A DNA stretch of 64,000 nt from Pseudobutyrivibrio sp. 49 (GCF_900100545.1 NZ_FNDP01000003.1:62001-126000), one strand, 5' to 3'; numbered from the stretch's first letter, positions 48,137 through 56,943 are shown. Numbers and translations: made by a program. Notes: generated from the letters alone by a model not told the origin.

Positions 48137-49486
48137 ATGGATGATGTAATTCGCAGACAAATGCCGAACTCATTGGAGGCTGAGCAGTCTGTTATCGGTT
48201 CAATGATTGTTGACCGAGACGTGATTGTGGAGTGTTCTGAAATCCTTCTAAAAGACGATTTCTATCACCAGCAGTATGGCATTTTATTTGAGGCAATTGT
48301 AGAGCTTTATAATGCAGGCGAGCCGGTAGACGAGGTTACCTTGCAGAATAAGCTCAAGGAAAAGGGCGTTTCACCTGAGATAGCATCTCTTGAATATATT
48401 CAGGAGCTGGTACTTGGAGTTCCTACTACTGTTAATGCAAAAAGCTATGCCAATATCGTAAAAGATAAGGCGTTGCTTAGAAACATTATCAAGGTTAATC
48501 AGAATATTGAAAACATGTGCTTTGAAGGTACAGAAGAGGTTGATACTATCCTGAATCAGACAGAAAAGGATATCTTTTCACTTGTTCAAAATCGTGGTGA
48601 GACTGACTACGTACCAATTAAGCAGGTTGTTATGAACGCAATCGCTAAGATTGATCAGGCGTCAAAGCAGAAGGGTGCTGTTACTGGTATTCCTACAGGA
48701 TTCATTGACTTGGACCGTCAGACAGCAGGCTTGCAGCCATCAGATCTTATTCTTATTGCGGCGCGTCCTTCAATGGGTAAGACAGCCTTCGTACTTAACC
48801 TTGCACAGCACATTACCCTTCGAGAGAATCTTTGCGCAGCCATATTCTCTTTGGAAATGTCAAAGGAGCAGCTGGTAAATCGTATGTTTGCTCTTGAATC
48901 AAGAGTAGACGCCCAAAAGCTCCGTACCGGTAATCTCCAGGAAGCAGATTGGGAGAACCTTATCGAGGGTGCCGGAAAAATCGGTAATTCTAAGCTTATT
49001 ATTGATGATACCCCTGGTATTTCTATTAGCCAGATGCGTAGTAAATGTCGTAAGTATAAGATGGAATTTGGGCTTTCCATTATCATCATCGACTACTTAC
49101 AGTTGATGTCTGGTTCTGGAAAGTCAGAGAGTAGACAGCAGGAAATTTCAGATATCTCTCGTTCTCTTAAGGCATTAGCCCGTGAGCTTAACGTACCTGT
49201 TATTGCGCTTTCACAGCTTTCCCGTGCCGTTGAGCAGAGACCTGATCACAGACCTATGCTTTCGGATCTTCGTGAATCCGGAGCTATTGAGCAGGATGCG
49301 GACGTGGTTATGTTCATCTACCGTGATGATTACTATAACCACGACTCAGAGATGAAGGGTGTTTCGGAAATCATCGTTGCTAAACAGCGTAACGGTCCTA
49401 TCGGAACTATAGAGCTTACATGGCTCCCAGAATACACTCGTTTCGCAAATCGAGATAGAAGTCAGTATCATAATAGAGAAGAATAA
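48137..49486 (+). CDS. dnaB: Replicative DNA helicase DnaB
   Basis: 449 residues. The N-terminal scaffold domain begins MPNSLEAEQSVIGSMI; the RecA-like C domain has Walker A ARPSMGKTAFVLNLA, IIIDYLQLMSG, SRSLKALARELNVPVIALSQ, and LSDLRESGAIEQDADVVMFI. It unwinds DNA 5' to 3' at the fork. Confidence 0.96.
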   Translation: MDDVIRRQMPNSLEAEQSVIGSMIVDRDVIVECSEILLKDDFYHQQYGILFEAIVELYNAGEPVDEVTLQNKLKEKGVSPEIASLEYIQELVLGVPTTVNAKSYANIVKDKALLRNIIKVNQNIENMCFEGTEEVDTILNQTEKDIFSLVQNRGETDYVPIKQVVMNAIAKIDQASKQKGAVTGIPTGFIDLDRQTAGLQPSDLILIAARPSMGKTAFVLNLAQHITLRENLCAAIFSLEMSKEQLVNRMFALESRVDAQKLRTGNLQEADWENLIEGAGKIGNSKLIIDDTPGISISQMRSKCRKYKMEFGLSIIIIDYLQLMSGSGKSESRQQEISDISRSLKALARELNVPVIALSQLSRAVEQRPDHRPMLSDLRESGAIEQDADVVMFIYRDDYYNHDSEMKGVSEIIVAKQRNGPIGTIELTWLPEYTRFANRDRSQYHNREE

Positions 49487-49503
49487 AATGAATATAAGCA
49501 AAC

Positions 49504-49536
49504 AAAAAAGAGCTAGTGAAATACTAGCTCTTTTTT
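49504..49536. terminator. Terminator after dnaB
   Basis: AAAAAAGAGCTAGT pairs with ACTAGCTCTTTTTT around GAAAT; symmetric, so it also serves the convergent DUF1858 gene. Confidence 0.9.
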
Positions 49537-49545
49537 ATATGCGTA

Positions 49546-49752
49546 TTATGCCTTGCTATCAAGGAATGTGTTGATCTCTTCTACAAGATCATCAGCATCG
49601 ATACCGTGTACCATAGCTGCCTCCTCGATTGTTTCCATCTGAGATGATGGGCATCCGAGACAGTGCATGCCGATATTAAGTAAAATAGGAGCTACATCAG
49701 CATCAATCTGAAGAAGCTCGCCAATCATAGTTGCCTTAGAAACTCTTGCCAT
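49546..49752 (-). CDS. DUF1858 domain protein
   Basis: 68 residues from ATG 49752 (GGAAGG upstream); a longer frame to 49797 adds an unrelated N terminus. IGMHCLGCPSSQMETIEEAA has the DUF1858 CxxC pattern, and GIDADDLVEEINTFL follows. The family is often linked to anaerobic iron-sulfur or hybrid-cluster proteins; role unknown. Confidence 0.85.
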   Translation of the reverse strand: MARVSKATMIGELLQIDADVAPILLNIGMHCLGCPSSQMETIEEAAMVHGIDADDLVEEINTFLDSKA

Positions 49753-49941
49753 TTTATAATCCTTCCTTTCGTAAAAAATTCTAACAAATGATACCATGCT
49801 TCAATCAATTGTGCAACATCAATTACCACCAAGTTGTGTACACAATTATCAAAGTTGTTCGCTACAATCAACGCTGGTTAGTTGAACTGAACAACGGTAA
49901 GCCTTGATTTTATAGGTATTTCTAAAAATACAATTCTGTTC

Positions 49942-49970
49942 TTGATTTAGACACAATTTAGATGTATGAT
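49942..49970 (+). promoter_or_regulatory. Predicted ferredoxin promoter
   Basis: TTGATT, 17 bp, TATGAT, ending 63 bp before the ATG of the ferredoxin gene. Confidence 0.6.
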
Positions 49971-50032
49971 GTATTCATCAGTTGACTAATTGATAAAATT
50001 TATTGATTAGATTTTTAAGGAGGATTTTAATT

Positions 50033-50203
50033 ATGGCATACGTTATTTCTGATTCATGCGTATCATGCGGTACATGCGAGCCTGAGTGTCCAGTAGGAGC
50101 AATCTCACAGGGCGATTCACAGTTCCAGATCGATGAGGGAGCTTGTGTAGAGTGCGGTACATGCGCTGGTGTTTGCCCAACAGGTGCTATTTCACAGGGC
50201 TAA
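50033..50203 (+). CDS. 2[4Fe-4S] ferredoxin
   Basis: 56 residues from ATG 50033, preceded by AAGGAGG. Two CxxCxxCxxxCP clusters: CVSCGTCEPECPVGA and CVECGTCAGVCPTGA. Length and layout are those of the small clostridial ferredoxin, the general electron carrier of fermentation. A frame from 50003 would start upstream of the ribosome site and is not used. Confidence 0.95.
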   Translation: MAYVISDSCVSCGTCEPECPVGAISQGDSQFQIDEGACVECGTCAGVCPTGAISQG

Positions 50204-50220
50204 TCAAATACGATTAAAGA

Positions 50221-50248
50221 AAGTGTCGCTGCGGCGGCACTTTTTTTT
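50221..50248 (+). terminator. Ferredoxin terminator
   Basis: AAGTGTCGC pairs with GCGGCACTT (one G-U) around TGCG, followed by a T tract. Confidence 0.8.
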
Positions 50249-50255
50249 ATAATAA

Positions 50256-50351
50256 AAAAATCCTGTAATTAACAAGCTATAATATTTCTTAAGCGAAGCT
50301 TTCTATGCTGAGCGCAGAAATCATTATGCTTGTTAATGTAACAGGATTTTT
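50256..50351. repeat. 96-bp near-perfect hairpin between ferredoxin and mecA
   Basis: The outer stem AAAAATCCTGT / ACAGGATTTTT continues through ATTAACAAGC / GCTTGTTAAT, ATAAT / ATTAT, ATTTCT / AGAAAT and weaker inner pairs to a TTTCTAT loop. Its minus-strand end has a T run 6 bp past the mecA stop, so it can terminate mecA, but it is much longer than a usual terminator. Confidence 0.75.
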
Positions 50352-50356
50352 AGATG

Positions 50357-51106
50357 TTAAATTAATGCCAGCGACTGAATTGCATTTCCTTTGACCATTG
50401 TCTCATAGTGCTCTGACATATATGCGTCTGTACCAACTACGAAGTTTTGCTGGTCGCTGTATTCAGATAAAATGTTGCATACTTTATTGTAGTTTTCTGC
50501 AGTATCATCTGATTTGCTAACTACAAGATAGTATCTGTTATCAAATGGACTCTTATAAAGAGAATTCTTTCCTTTGTAGAAAGTAGCAAGTACACCGGAA
50601 AGCTTAAGCACATCTTCAAGATTATCAAAAACGAACATCTTTGTAATGTCTACTGGCAAGCCCTTGGCTGCAGCTTTCTCTGGTGAAGCTTTTATTGCTT
50701 CCTGTGCCTTTTCGATTAAGCTGTTGAAGATATTAAGAATATCGTCGGCAGCTGCCTCGTTAAATGGCTTAATAGGAGCATCTGTAGCATCCACATCATC
50801 GTCATCGTAATCATCGTCACATTCTGAGAAACGAGAGAAACGAGTATCAAGCTCGTCTGGACTCTCAACTTTTGTAACTAAAAGTACAATGGATTCTGAT
50901 GAAAGCGGTATTGCCTCTATCATAAGTGGAATGTCTTCCGCTTCGAAACCGTACTGGTATGAAGCCTGCTCCATAAGCTCTCTGAAAAGCTCACGTGCCT
51001 TGGTTGAGCCATAGGCAAGCTCTGATAGCTTAATGTGGCGGCTAATTAAATCTTCTCTAGAAAGAGTGCATCTGATTTGGTTCTCGTTGATTTTTTCAAT
51101 CTTCAT
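50357..51106 (-). CDS. mecA: Adaptor protein MecA
   Basis: 249 residues. The N-terminal MKIEKINENQIRCTLSREDL and KARELFRELMEQA form the substrate-recognition domain. An acidic linker (DDDYDDDDVD) follows, then the C-terminal ClpC-binding domain (FDNLEDVLKLSGVL, SLYKSPFDNRYYLVV). It feeds target proteins to the ClpCP protease. Confidence 0.92.
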   Translation of the reverse strand: MKIEKINENQIRCTLSREDLISRHIKLSELAYGSTKARELFRELMEQASYQYGFEAEDIPLMIEAIPLSSESIVLLVTKVESPDELDTRFSRFSECDDDYDDDDVDATDAPIKPFNEAAADDILNIFNSLIEKAQEAIKASPEKAAAKGLPVDITKMFVFDNLEDVLKLSGVLATFYKGKNSLYKSPFDNRYYLVVSKSDDTAENYNKVCNILSEYSDQQNFVVGTDAYMSEHYETMVKGNAIQSLALI

Positions 51107-51271
51107 AAAATCACCTCCCGAATCGAAAAAGATGCTGGAACATTTCTTGTTCGACTATTATATATATATTATATCGGAAAGTAAAGGAAACTATCCATAA
51201 AAATAGTGAGAAAAATCTAAAAATTTTATAAAGAGAACATTATTGAAAAATTAATATTTTCAAATTAGGGG

Positions 51272-51300
51272 TTGCAATATAATTTTATCTGTGATATAAA
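51272..51300 (+). promoter_or_regulatory. Predicted promoter of the kinase pair
   Basis: TTGCAA, 17 bp, TATAAA, ending 45 bp before the kinase ATG; AAGGAAGGAG lies upstream of the start. Confidence 0.65.
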
Positions 51301-51344
51301 ATTATCCGCGAGATGCTTTTTCCGAAAGGAAGGAGCGCAAGTTT

Positions 51345-52649
51345 ATGATACCAAAAGGTATTGAAGACAAGTACGAAGTAATTCGAATACTGCAACAGAC
51401 AGCAGCTACCGCAGTTTTACTTGTCCGTTATAAACCGATAGGAGCATTGAGGATTCTCAAGGCTATTCACAAGGCTCATCCCGATGCATACAGCATCCTA
51501 TCCGAATCAAATCTTTTACAAGGGATAAAATCATCCCAAATACCCACAATTTTTGAAGTAGAAGATACAGAAGAAATTATATATTTGGTTGAAGAATATG
51601 TAGAGGGAATTTCTCTACGGGAGTATTTGTTAGAAACCAAATTAACAACTGAAAAGCTTATATACATAGCAGTAGAGCTTTGTAAAATTGTAGAAACCTT
51701 ACATACGGCAGGGAGTGAGCCTGTGCTATACAGGGATATGAAGCCTGAACACGTTTTTATGGAAGGGGATGCAATTAGGCTGATAGATTTTGGCATATCT
51801 GTAAGAAAGTCTGAAGCCAATAACGCAAAGCCGCTAGGTACTAAAGGCTGGGCAGCGCCTGAACAATTGGAAGGTGAATATCTTGATGAGCGTTGTGATG
51901 TTTATGGTGTTGGTAAGGTTATTGGTTTCATGCAAATTAATAGTTATGCAAACGATGATTTTAAAATAAAACAGATTGTAGACTGTGCTACAGAAGCAGA
52001 TATTAATAAAAGAATTGGCTCAATCACAGAACTGAAAGAACTGCTAGAGCGTCTACAGAAAAATCGAGTTAATGATAAAGTCGGAGAGAAGCATCTCGAA
52101 AAGAGAATCGCAGTAATTGGCGGAAGTCCTGCCATAGGTACGACACGTATAGCCATATCCTTATGCCAGTTTTTCAATAAAAGGAAAATTGACTGCTATT
52201 ACAGGGATAACGAAAAAGACACAGTACGAAGACTTTGGATGAATCTAAAGAATACCAAGCTACAGCAGGGGATCTTATACCACGATAACTTCAAGGGCCT
52301 GTTCGAGTATGGAGAGGCAGTAGAAGATCAAAATCCTCCAAAGGGTTTATATGTAATTGACTGCGGGACAAATAAAAACATTCCGATGGGAACGGATATT
52401 GTGATTTATGTTACCGGAGGAGCACCGTGGCAACAGGAAGATGATATGCCTGAGTGGATAAAAAACGACAGTGTTTATGTCGTAACTAATTTCACAGACA
52501 AAATCAGCAGTATCTTGTTGGCAAAGACCCTAAAAAAGAAGGTCTACAGGTATCCTATAGTCAAAAGTTTAGATATTTCAAAGGATGAGGAAAATGTTTT
52601 TTCAGCGATTTTTAAAAATGAAAAAGATTCTATTACTACGCAACAATAA
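51345..52649 (+). CDS. Ser/Thr kinase-like domain fused to a degenerate P-loop domain
   Basis: 434 residues. Residues 1-240 are a Hanks-type kinase: catalytic loop YRDMKPEHV (Asp131, Lys133, with His136 where Asn is usual) and IDFGISV (Asp148). GTKGWAAPEQLEGEYLDERC is the activation-segment/APE region. From about 258 the protein has AVIGGSPAIGTTRIAISLCQ, a MinD/ParA-like start whose Walker A lysine is replaced (Thr-Arg), then LYVIDCGTNKN. No membrane helix or extracellular sensor is seen. It overlaps the next gene by about 60 bp. Confidence 0.7.
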   Translation: MIPKGIEDKYEVIRILQQTAATAVLLVRYKPIGALRILKAIHKAHPDAYSILSESNLLQGIKSSQIPTIFEVEDTEEIIYLVEEYVEGISLREYLLETKLTTEKLIYIAVELCKIVETLHTAGSEPVLYRDMKPEHVFMEGDAIRLIDFGISVRKSEANNAKPLGTKGWAAPEQLEGEYLDERCDVYGVGKVIGFMQINSYANDDFKIKQIVDCATEADINKRIGSITELKELLERLQKNRVNDKVGEKHLEKRIAVIGGSPAIGTTRIAISLCQFFNKRKIDCYYRDNEKDTVRRLWMNLKNTKLQQGILYHDNFKGLFEYGEAVEDQNPPKGLYVIDCGTNKNIPMGTDIVIYVTGGAPWQQEDDMPEWIKNDSVYVVTNFTDKISSILLAKTLKKKVYRYPIVKSLDISKDEENVFSAIFKNEKDSITTQQ

Positions 52650-53250
52650 CAAAATAAAAAATCGATTCGAAAACAAAAAGCTTTGTGTAGTCGGTGTTTC
52701 AGCTAATGTTGGTGTCACCCACCTGTGTTTGTCACTTGCAAATTTTCTTCACTCAGTGCTTGGTCAGAAAGTGATTTATATTGAGTTAAGTAAACACAGC
52801 CAATTATTAAGTATGGTGGGAGTAAAGCAGATTTTGATAGGTGATTTATTAGCTTATGAATATAAAGGCGTTAAGTATATCCTTAGTGAGGATATTAATG
52901 CTATCAGTAGTCTGATGAATACTGAGAAAGCCTGGTTTGTTATAGACATGGAAGAATTAAACTATGAAACAGAGACTATATTTAATAATTGTAATAATAG
53001 AATCATAATAGGGTCAATGAGCCCATGGTGTCAGCGAGAATACTATGAATATGTAGATAATCATAATTTGAAAAAATATGACACGAGTCAAATGACTTAT
53101 GTTGTCAACAATATAATCGAAAAAAACGCAAAAAGTCTCAAATATTTATGTGACTATGTTGATAGTAGCATCAAAAGATTACCATTAATCAGCGACCCTT
53201 TTTCATTAAAAGAAGATAATTTTAAAGAACTGATGGAATTTATCAGGTAG
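52585..53250 (+). CDS. Degenerate MinD/ParA-like P-loop protein
   Basis: 221 residues from ATG 52585; ATG 52594 is equally possible. VVGVSANVGVTHLCLSLANF is a MinD/ParA-type start lacking the Walker lysine, and VIYIELSKHSQLL and FVIDMEELNYET follow where the fold is expected. It is a relative of the C-terminal half of the upstream kinase, so the two probably arose by duplication or act together. Function unknown. Confidence 0.55.
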   Translation: MRKMFFQRFLKMKKILLLRNNNKIKNRFENKKLCVVGVSANVGVTHLCLSLANFLHSVLGQKVIYIELSKHSQLLSMVGVKQILIGDLLAYEYKGVKYILSEDINAISSLMNTEKAWFVIDMEELNYETETIFNNCNNRIIIGSMSPWCQREYYEYVDNHNLKKYDTSQMTYVVNNIIEKNAKSLKYLCDYVDSSIKRLPLISDPFSLKEDNFKELMEFIR

Positions 53251-53278
53251 CTGCAGGAAGGAGTTGTGGAGATAGAAA

Positions 53279-53332
53279 ATGAATATCAACCACATGGGGA
53301 GTGTCAGTATCACAGATGCTTCTATAGCATAA
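53279..53332 (+). CDS. Possible 17-residue peptide
   Basis: AAGGAG lies 16 nt and GGAG 9 nt upstream of an ATG frame coding for MNINHMGSVSITDASIA. No match recognised. The stretch 53250-53540 otherwise holds only this, a few codons of other frames and the terminator at 53420. Confidence 0.25.
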   Translation: MNINHMGSVSITDASIA

Positions 53333-53419
53333 TGAAAAGAGACAAATAATCCCTCTAAGTCTAGTGAGGTAAAAAGGAATAGGGGATTATGTAAAGATGT
53401 ATGCAAAGTGGTTAATTTA

Positions 53420-53443
53420 GAGCGGTTATACCGCTCTTTTTTT
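53420..53443 (+). terminator. Terminator after the kinase pair
   Basis: GAGCGG pairs with CCGCTC around TTATA, followed by seven T. Confidence 0.85.
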
Positions 53444-53539
53444 ATTTGTAAATACTACCCAACAGGTCGTAGAAAGTGGAATTTAATGACCTATTTTGTT
53501 ATACTTTACAGGAAATATTAGTTAAAAGAGGGGGAAGCT

Positions 53540-55270
53540 ATGAGCTACCGAAAGAGAAAAAGAAGAAGAGGAATACCCAGAGGGTATGTTTATATTGCTA
53601 TAGCAGTTTTGGCTACAGTTTTATTGGTTGGTGGAATCGCCTATGTAAAAAAATATGCTCCTACAAAGGAACATATGGATTTAGCTGAATATTTTAGTGT
53701 TAATCATGATAATGAAGCGGCGGTTGTTCTGAATGGAGAATTTCAAAAGCTAGAGGAAGATAGTCCTTACGGATACGCTATAGTAAAGGATGGCCAGCCA
53801 TATCTTGAAATTGGATTTCTTAAAGATCATTTAGATGATGGTTTTGTATATGACAGCACAGAGGTGACCCTGAGATACGCTACTGATATTGAGGTGTATA
53901 CAGCCACAGTTGGCAGTAGTGACTATTTCATAGATAAGAGTAACAATTCTCTTGGCCATCCAGCAGTTGTAGCCCAGGATGGAACTGCCTATGTTGCTGT
54001 AGATTATATTAATCTTCTTATCGGAGAGGGCAATATAGACTATTTTGATAATCCAGATAGAATTTTTGTAAATACCTATGGAACGAAATATGACATCGGA
54101 ATAGTATCCCGTAAGTCTCAGATTAGAAAGCTAAATGGTCCAAAGAGTCCAGTATTAGAGGATGTTAAAAAGGGCGACCAGATATATGTTCTCCGTGACA
54201 CAGGAAAGTGGAGTTATGTTTTCTCTGATAATGGAGTATGCGGATACATTAAGAACAGAGCCTTTGAAATATCGGGAAATGTAGATTACAACGTAGGCGA
54301 TGAAAGAGAATACAAGCATATCTCTATTGGAAATGATATCTCCTTACTTTGGCATCAGGTGACATCACAGGCGGCAAATGGAGATATTGCTAATGTTCTT
54401 GCAAATTCAGGAAACATAAAAGTAATTTCTCCAACCTGGTTCCATCTTAGTGATAACAAGGGTGGAATAGCTTCCATTGCCAGCAGTAATTATGTGAGTA
54501 TTTGTCACGCCAATAATGTGCAGGTTTGGGGTCTTGTTAGCAACCTTGAGGATGCAAGTGTAGATACTACGACCGTCCTCAACACAACTTCAGCAAGAGA
54601 TAATCTTGTAAACAATCTTATAGCCCAGGCTATTACACATGGTCTTGATGGTATTAATGTAGATATAGAGCAGCTTGCAGCAGAGGCTGGAGATGGTTAC
54701 ATCCAGTTTATAAAAGAGCTTTCTATCAAGTGTGAGAAGAATGATATTATCCTTTCTGTTGATAATTATGTACCGACCGCTTCATCTGGTGTTTATAACA
54801 GAAGCGAGCAGGCTAAATATGCAGATTATGTGATAATTATGGGATATGATGAGCATTATTCAGGAAGCGAAGAGGCTGGTTCAGTTGCTTCTCTTGGTTG
54901 GGTAGATGAAGGTGTAAAGGCTACTCTTGATGAGGTTCCAGCTGAGCAGGTAATTCTTGGAATGCCATTCTACTGTAGAGTATGGGAAGTGAAGTCAGAT
55001 GGAAGCGTAAGTAGTACAGCCTATGGCATGAATGCTATACAGAGTTACTTGAAGACAAACGGTATCTCAACAACCTGGGATGACAGTATGGGTCAGTACT
55101 ATGGTGAGAGTACTAAGAATGATGTGACATATAAAATTTGGGTAGAAGATGAAACTTCTATCGAAGAAAAGCTTAAAGTTATGGACAAATATAATCTTGC
55201 AGGAGGAGCTTTCTGGAAGAAAGGCTTTGACAGTACAGGTGTATGGAACATAATTGCAAAATACCTTTAA
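53540..55270 (+). CDS. GH18-family cell-wall or spore-cortex-like hydrolase with SH3 domain
   Basis: 576 residues. A basic start (RKRKRRRG) and a membrane anchor at residues about 16-36. An SH3-like segment lies near residues 190-250 (VKKGDQIYVLRDTGKWSYVF). The GH18 domain has LDGINVDIEQL, where the DGxDxDxE motif reads DGINVDIE; Glu is kept. YVIIMGYDEHYSG and LGMPFYCRVWEV are GH18 strands, as in YaaH/YdhD-type peptidoglycan enzymes. It would act outside the membrane. No Sec cleavage site is evident. Confidence 0.85.
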   Translation: MSYRKRKRRRGIPRGYVYIAIAVLATVLLVGGIAYVKKYAPTKEHMDLAEYFSVNHDNEAAVVLNGEFQKLEEDSPYGYAIVKDGQPYLEIGFLKDHLDDGFVYDSTEVTLRYATDIEVYTATVGSSDYFIDKSNNSLGHPAVVAQDGTAYVAVDYINLLIGEGNIDYFDNPDRIFVNTYGTKYDIGIVSRKSQIRKLNGPKSPVLEDVKKGDQIYVLRDTGKWSYVFSDNGVCGYIKNRAFEISGNVDYNVGDEREYKHISIGNDISLLWHQVTSQAANGDIANVLANSGNIKVISPTWFHLSDNKGGIASIASSNYVSICHANNVQVWGLVSNLEDASVDTTTVLNTTSARDNLVNNLIAQAITHGLDGINVDIEQLAAEAGDGYIQFIKELSIKCEKNDIILSVDNYVPTASSGVYNRSEQAKYADYVIIMGYDEHYSGSEEAGSVASLGWVDEGVKATLDEVPAEQVILGMPFYCRVWEVKSDGSVSSTAYGMNAIQSYLKTNGISTTWDDSMGQYYGESTKNDVTYKIWVEDETSIEEKLKVMDKYNLAGGAFWKKGFDSTGVWNIIAKYL

Positions 55271-55340
55271 AGACGCACAAAAAACACAAAAAAATCATAA
55301 TTTTCCCCGTGATTACGGGACTTTCACAGAGCTAAAAAGA

Positions 55341-55368
55341 TTGTGTTCTAAGGGAAAAGTGTTATAAT
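55341..55368 (+). promoter_or_regulatory. Predicted tsaC promoter very close to the start codon
   Basis: TTGTGT, 16 bp, TATAAT ending at 55368. Transcription would begin about 55375, at or next to the ATG at 55376, leaving almost no leader. Confidence 0.5.
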
Positions 55369-55375
55369 TTTGAGT

Positions 55376-56437
55376 ATGATTACTAGGATTATGGATGTTT
55401 CTGAGGAGCCAATCAATATAGAACATATCAGAGAGGCTTCTGAGATTTTGAAAAATGGTGGGTTGGTAGCATTTCCAACCGAAACAGTATACGGATTAGG
55501 CGGAGACGCTACCGATAAAGAAGCCTCGAGAAAGATATATCAGGCAAAGGGTCGTCCATCGGATAACCCTTTAATTGTACATATAGCTAAGTTTGAACAG
55601 TTAGAGCAGATTACAAAGGATTTACCTGAGACAGCTAAGAAGCTGGCAGATGCCTTTTGGCCAGGTCCACTTACAATGGTCTGCAACAAAAACGAAGTAA
55701 TACCTTATGAGACCACTGGTGGTCTTGATACAGTAGCAGTCAGAATGCCAAACAATCCAGTGGCACTTGCTCTTATTGAGGAGAGTGGTTGCATGATAGC
55801 AGCGCCAAGTGCTAACACCTCAGGCAGACCAAGCCCTACAAAGGCAAGTCATGTGTATGAGGATTTATCTGGAAAAATAGAAGCAATACTAGATGGTGGA
55901 ACAGTAGATATAGGATTGGAATCCACTATCGTTGATTTAACAGAGGATGTAGTGACTATCCTTCGACCAGGCTATATCAATATGGATATGCTAAAAGAGG
56001 TTGTTGGAGAGGTTAGAATGGATCCAGGCATTGTCTACAACGACAAGGGCACCACGGGAGGTGCAAAGCCTAAGGCTCCAGGAATGAGATATAAGCACTA
56101 CGCACCAAAGGGCGATTTAACAATCGTTTCAGGTGAAGAAGACAGAGTTATATCCACTATCAATGAACTTACAGCTAAGGCTGAAGAGGATGGAAAGAAG
56201 GTTGGTATCATTGCCACATCTGCAACTGCGGGCAGATATGGAAGGGGTCAGGTACTAATCATCGGAGACAGAGAGGAAGAGCAGAGTATCGCTCATAATC
56301 TCTACGATATCCTTAGACAGTTTGATGAGTTGGATGTAGATATAATTTATTCAGAAAGCTTTGCAACACCAAAGATGGGGCAGGCAATTATGAACAGGTT
56401 GCTTAAAGCAGCAGGCCAGAAGACTATAGAGGTCTAA
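55376..56437 (+). CDS. tsaC: Threonylcarbamoyl-AMP synthase (Sua5/YwlC-type)
   Basis: 353 residues from ATG 55376; TTG at 55370 and ATG at 55391 are alternatives. GGLVAFPTETVYGLGGDATD, PSDNPLIVHIA, and FWPGPLTMV (SUA5/YciO motifs) form the N-terminal domain; a linker GMRYKHYAPKGDL and a Sua5 C-terminal domain follow. It makes threonylcarbamoyl-AMP for tRNA t6A37. It leads the tsaC-ywlE-comEB-atp gene order. Confidence 0.93.
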   Translation: MITRIMDVSEEPINIEHIREASEILKNGGLVAFPTETVYGLGGDATDKEASRKIYQAKGRPSDNPLIVHIAKFEQLEQITKDLPETAKKLADAFWPGPLTMVCNKNEVIPYETTGGLDTVAVRMPNNPVALALIEESGCMIAAPSANTSGRPSPTKASHVYEDLSGKIEAILDGGTVDIGLESTIVDLTEDVVTILRPGYINMDMLKEVVGEVRMDPGIVYNDKGTTGGAKPKAPGMRYKHYAPKGDLTIVSGEEDRVISTINELTAKAEEDGKKVGIIATSATAGRYGRGQVLIIGDREEEQSIAHNLYDILRQFDELDVDIIYSESFATPKMGQAIMNRLLKAAGQKTIEV

Positions 56438-56464
56438 GGCAGGCGGGATTTTGGGAGAATAAAA

Positions 56465-56917
56465 ATGAATAATATTAACAGAGTGATTTTCGCGTCAGGT
56501 AGCGGGACGTCAAGGTCGCCTATGGCGACGGCGATTTTCCACAGCTTCCCGCATAGCCGACCGATTATATGCGAGTCCAGGGGGCTTATTGTTCAGTTTC
56601 CGGAGCCGCTAAATCAAAAGGCGGAAGCCGTACTTATCAGTAATGGTATAGAGCTTAAGGATTACTCCTCGAAGCAGTTGCAGGAATCGGATTTTTCCGA
56701 GAATACGCTGGTTATTACGATGGAGGAGACCCAAAGGCAGAAGATATTAAGTGAATATACAAATGCCACCGAGGAAAACACCAGACTTCTCAATGAGCTT
56801 GTGGGGGATGAGCTTGAAGTTATGGACCCTTATGGTGGTTCAGTGCAAACCTACGGTTTGTGTTATGAAGTTTTGAAGGTATCGATTGAGAAATTAATAA
56901 AGTTACTAGAAACATAA
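56465..56917 (+). CDS. YwlE-like low-molecular-weight phosphatase homologue lacking the catalytic Cys
   Basis: 150 residues. VIFASGSGTSRSPMA aligns with the family VCxGNTCRSPMA: Ser11 replaces the nucleophile Cys, Ser16 replaces the second Cys, while Thr15, Arg17 and Ser18 are kept. The general acid Asp121 lies in VMDPYGGSVQTY, matching the DPFGG of YwlE, the protein-arginine phosphatase. Position after tsaC also matches ywlE. Without the Cys, phosphoester hydrolysis by the usual route is not expected, so it may bind phosphoarginine or have another role. The first third is GC-rich against its neighbours. Confidence 0.75.
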   Translation: MNNINRVIFASGSGTSRSPMATAIFHSFPHSRPIICESRGLIVQFPEPLNQKAEAVLISNGIELKDYSSKQLQESDFSENTLVITMEETQRQKILSEYTNATEENTRLLNELVGDELEVMDPYGGSVQTYGLCYEVLKVSIEKLIKLLET

Positions 56918-56943
56918 GACACAAATGTATTGGAGGAGAGACC

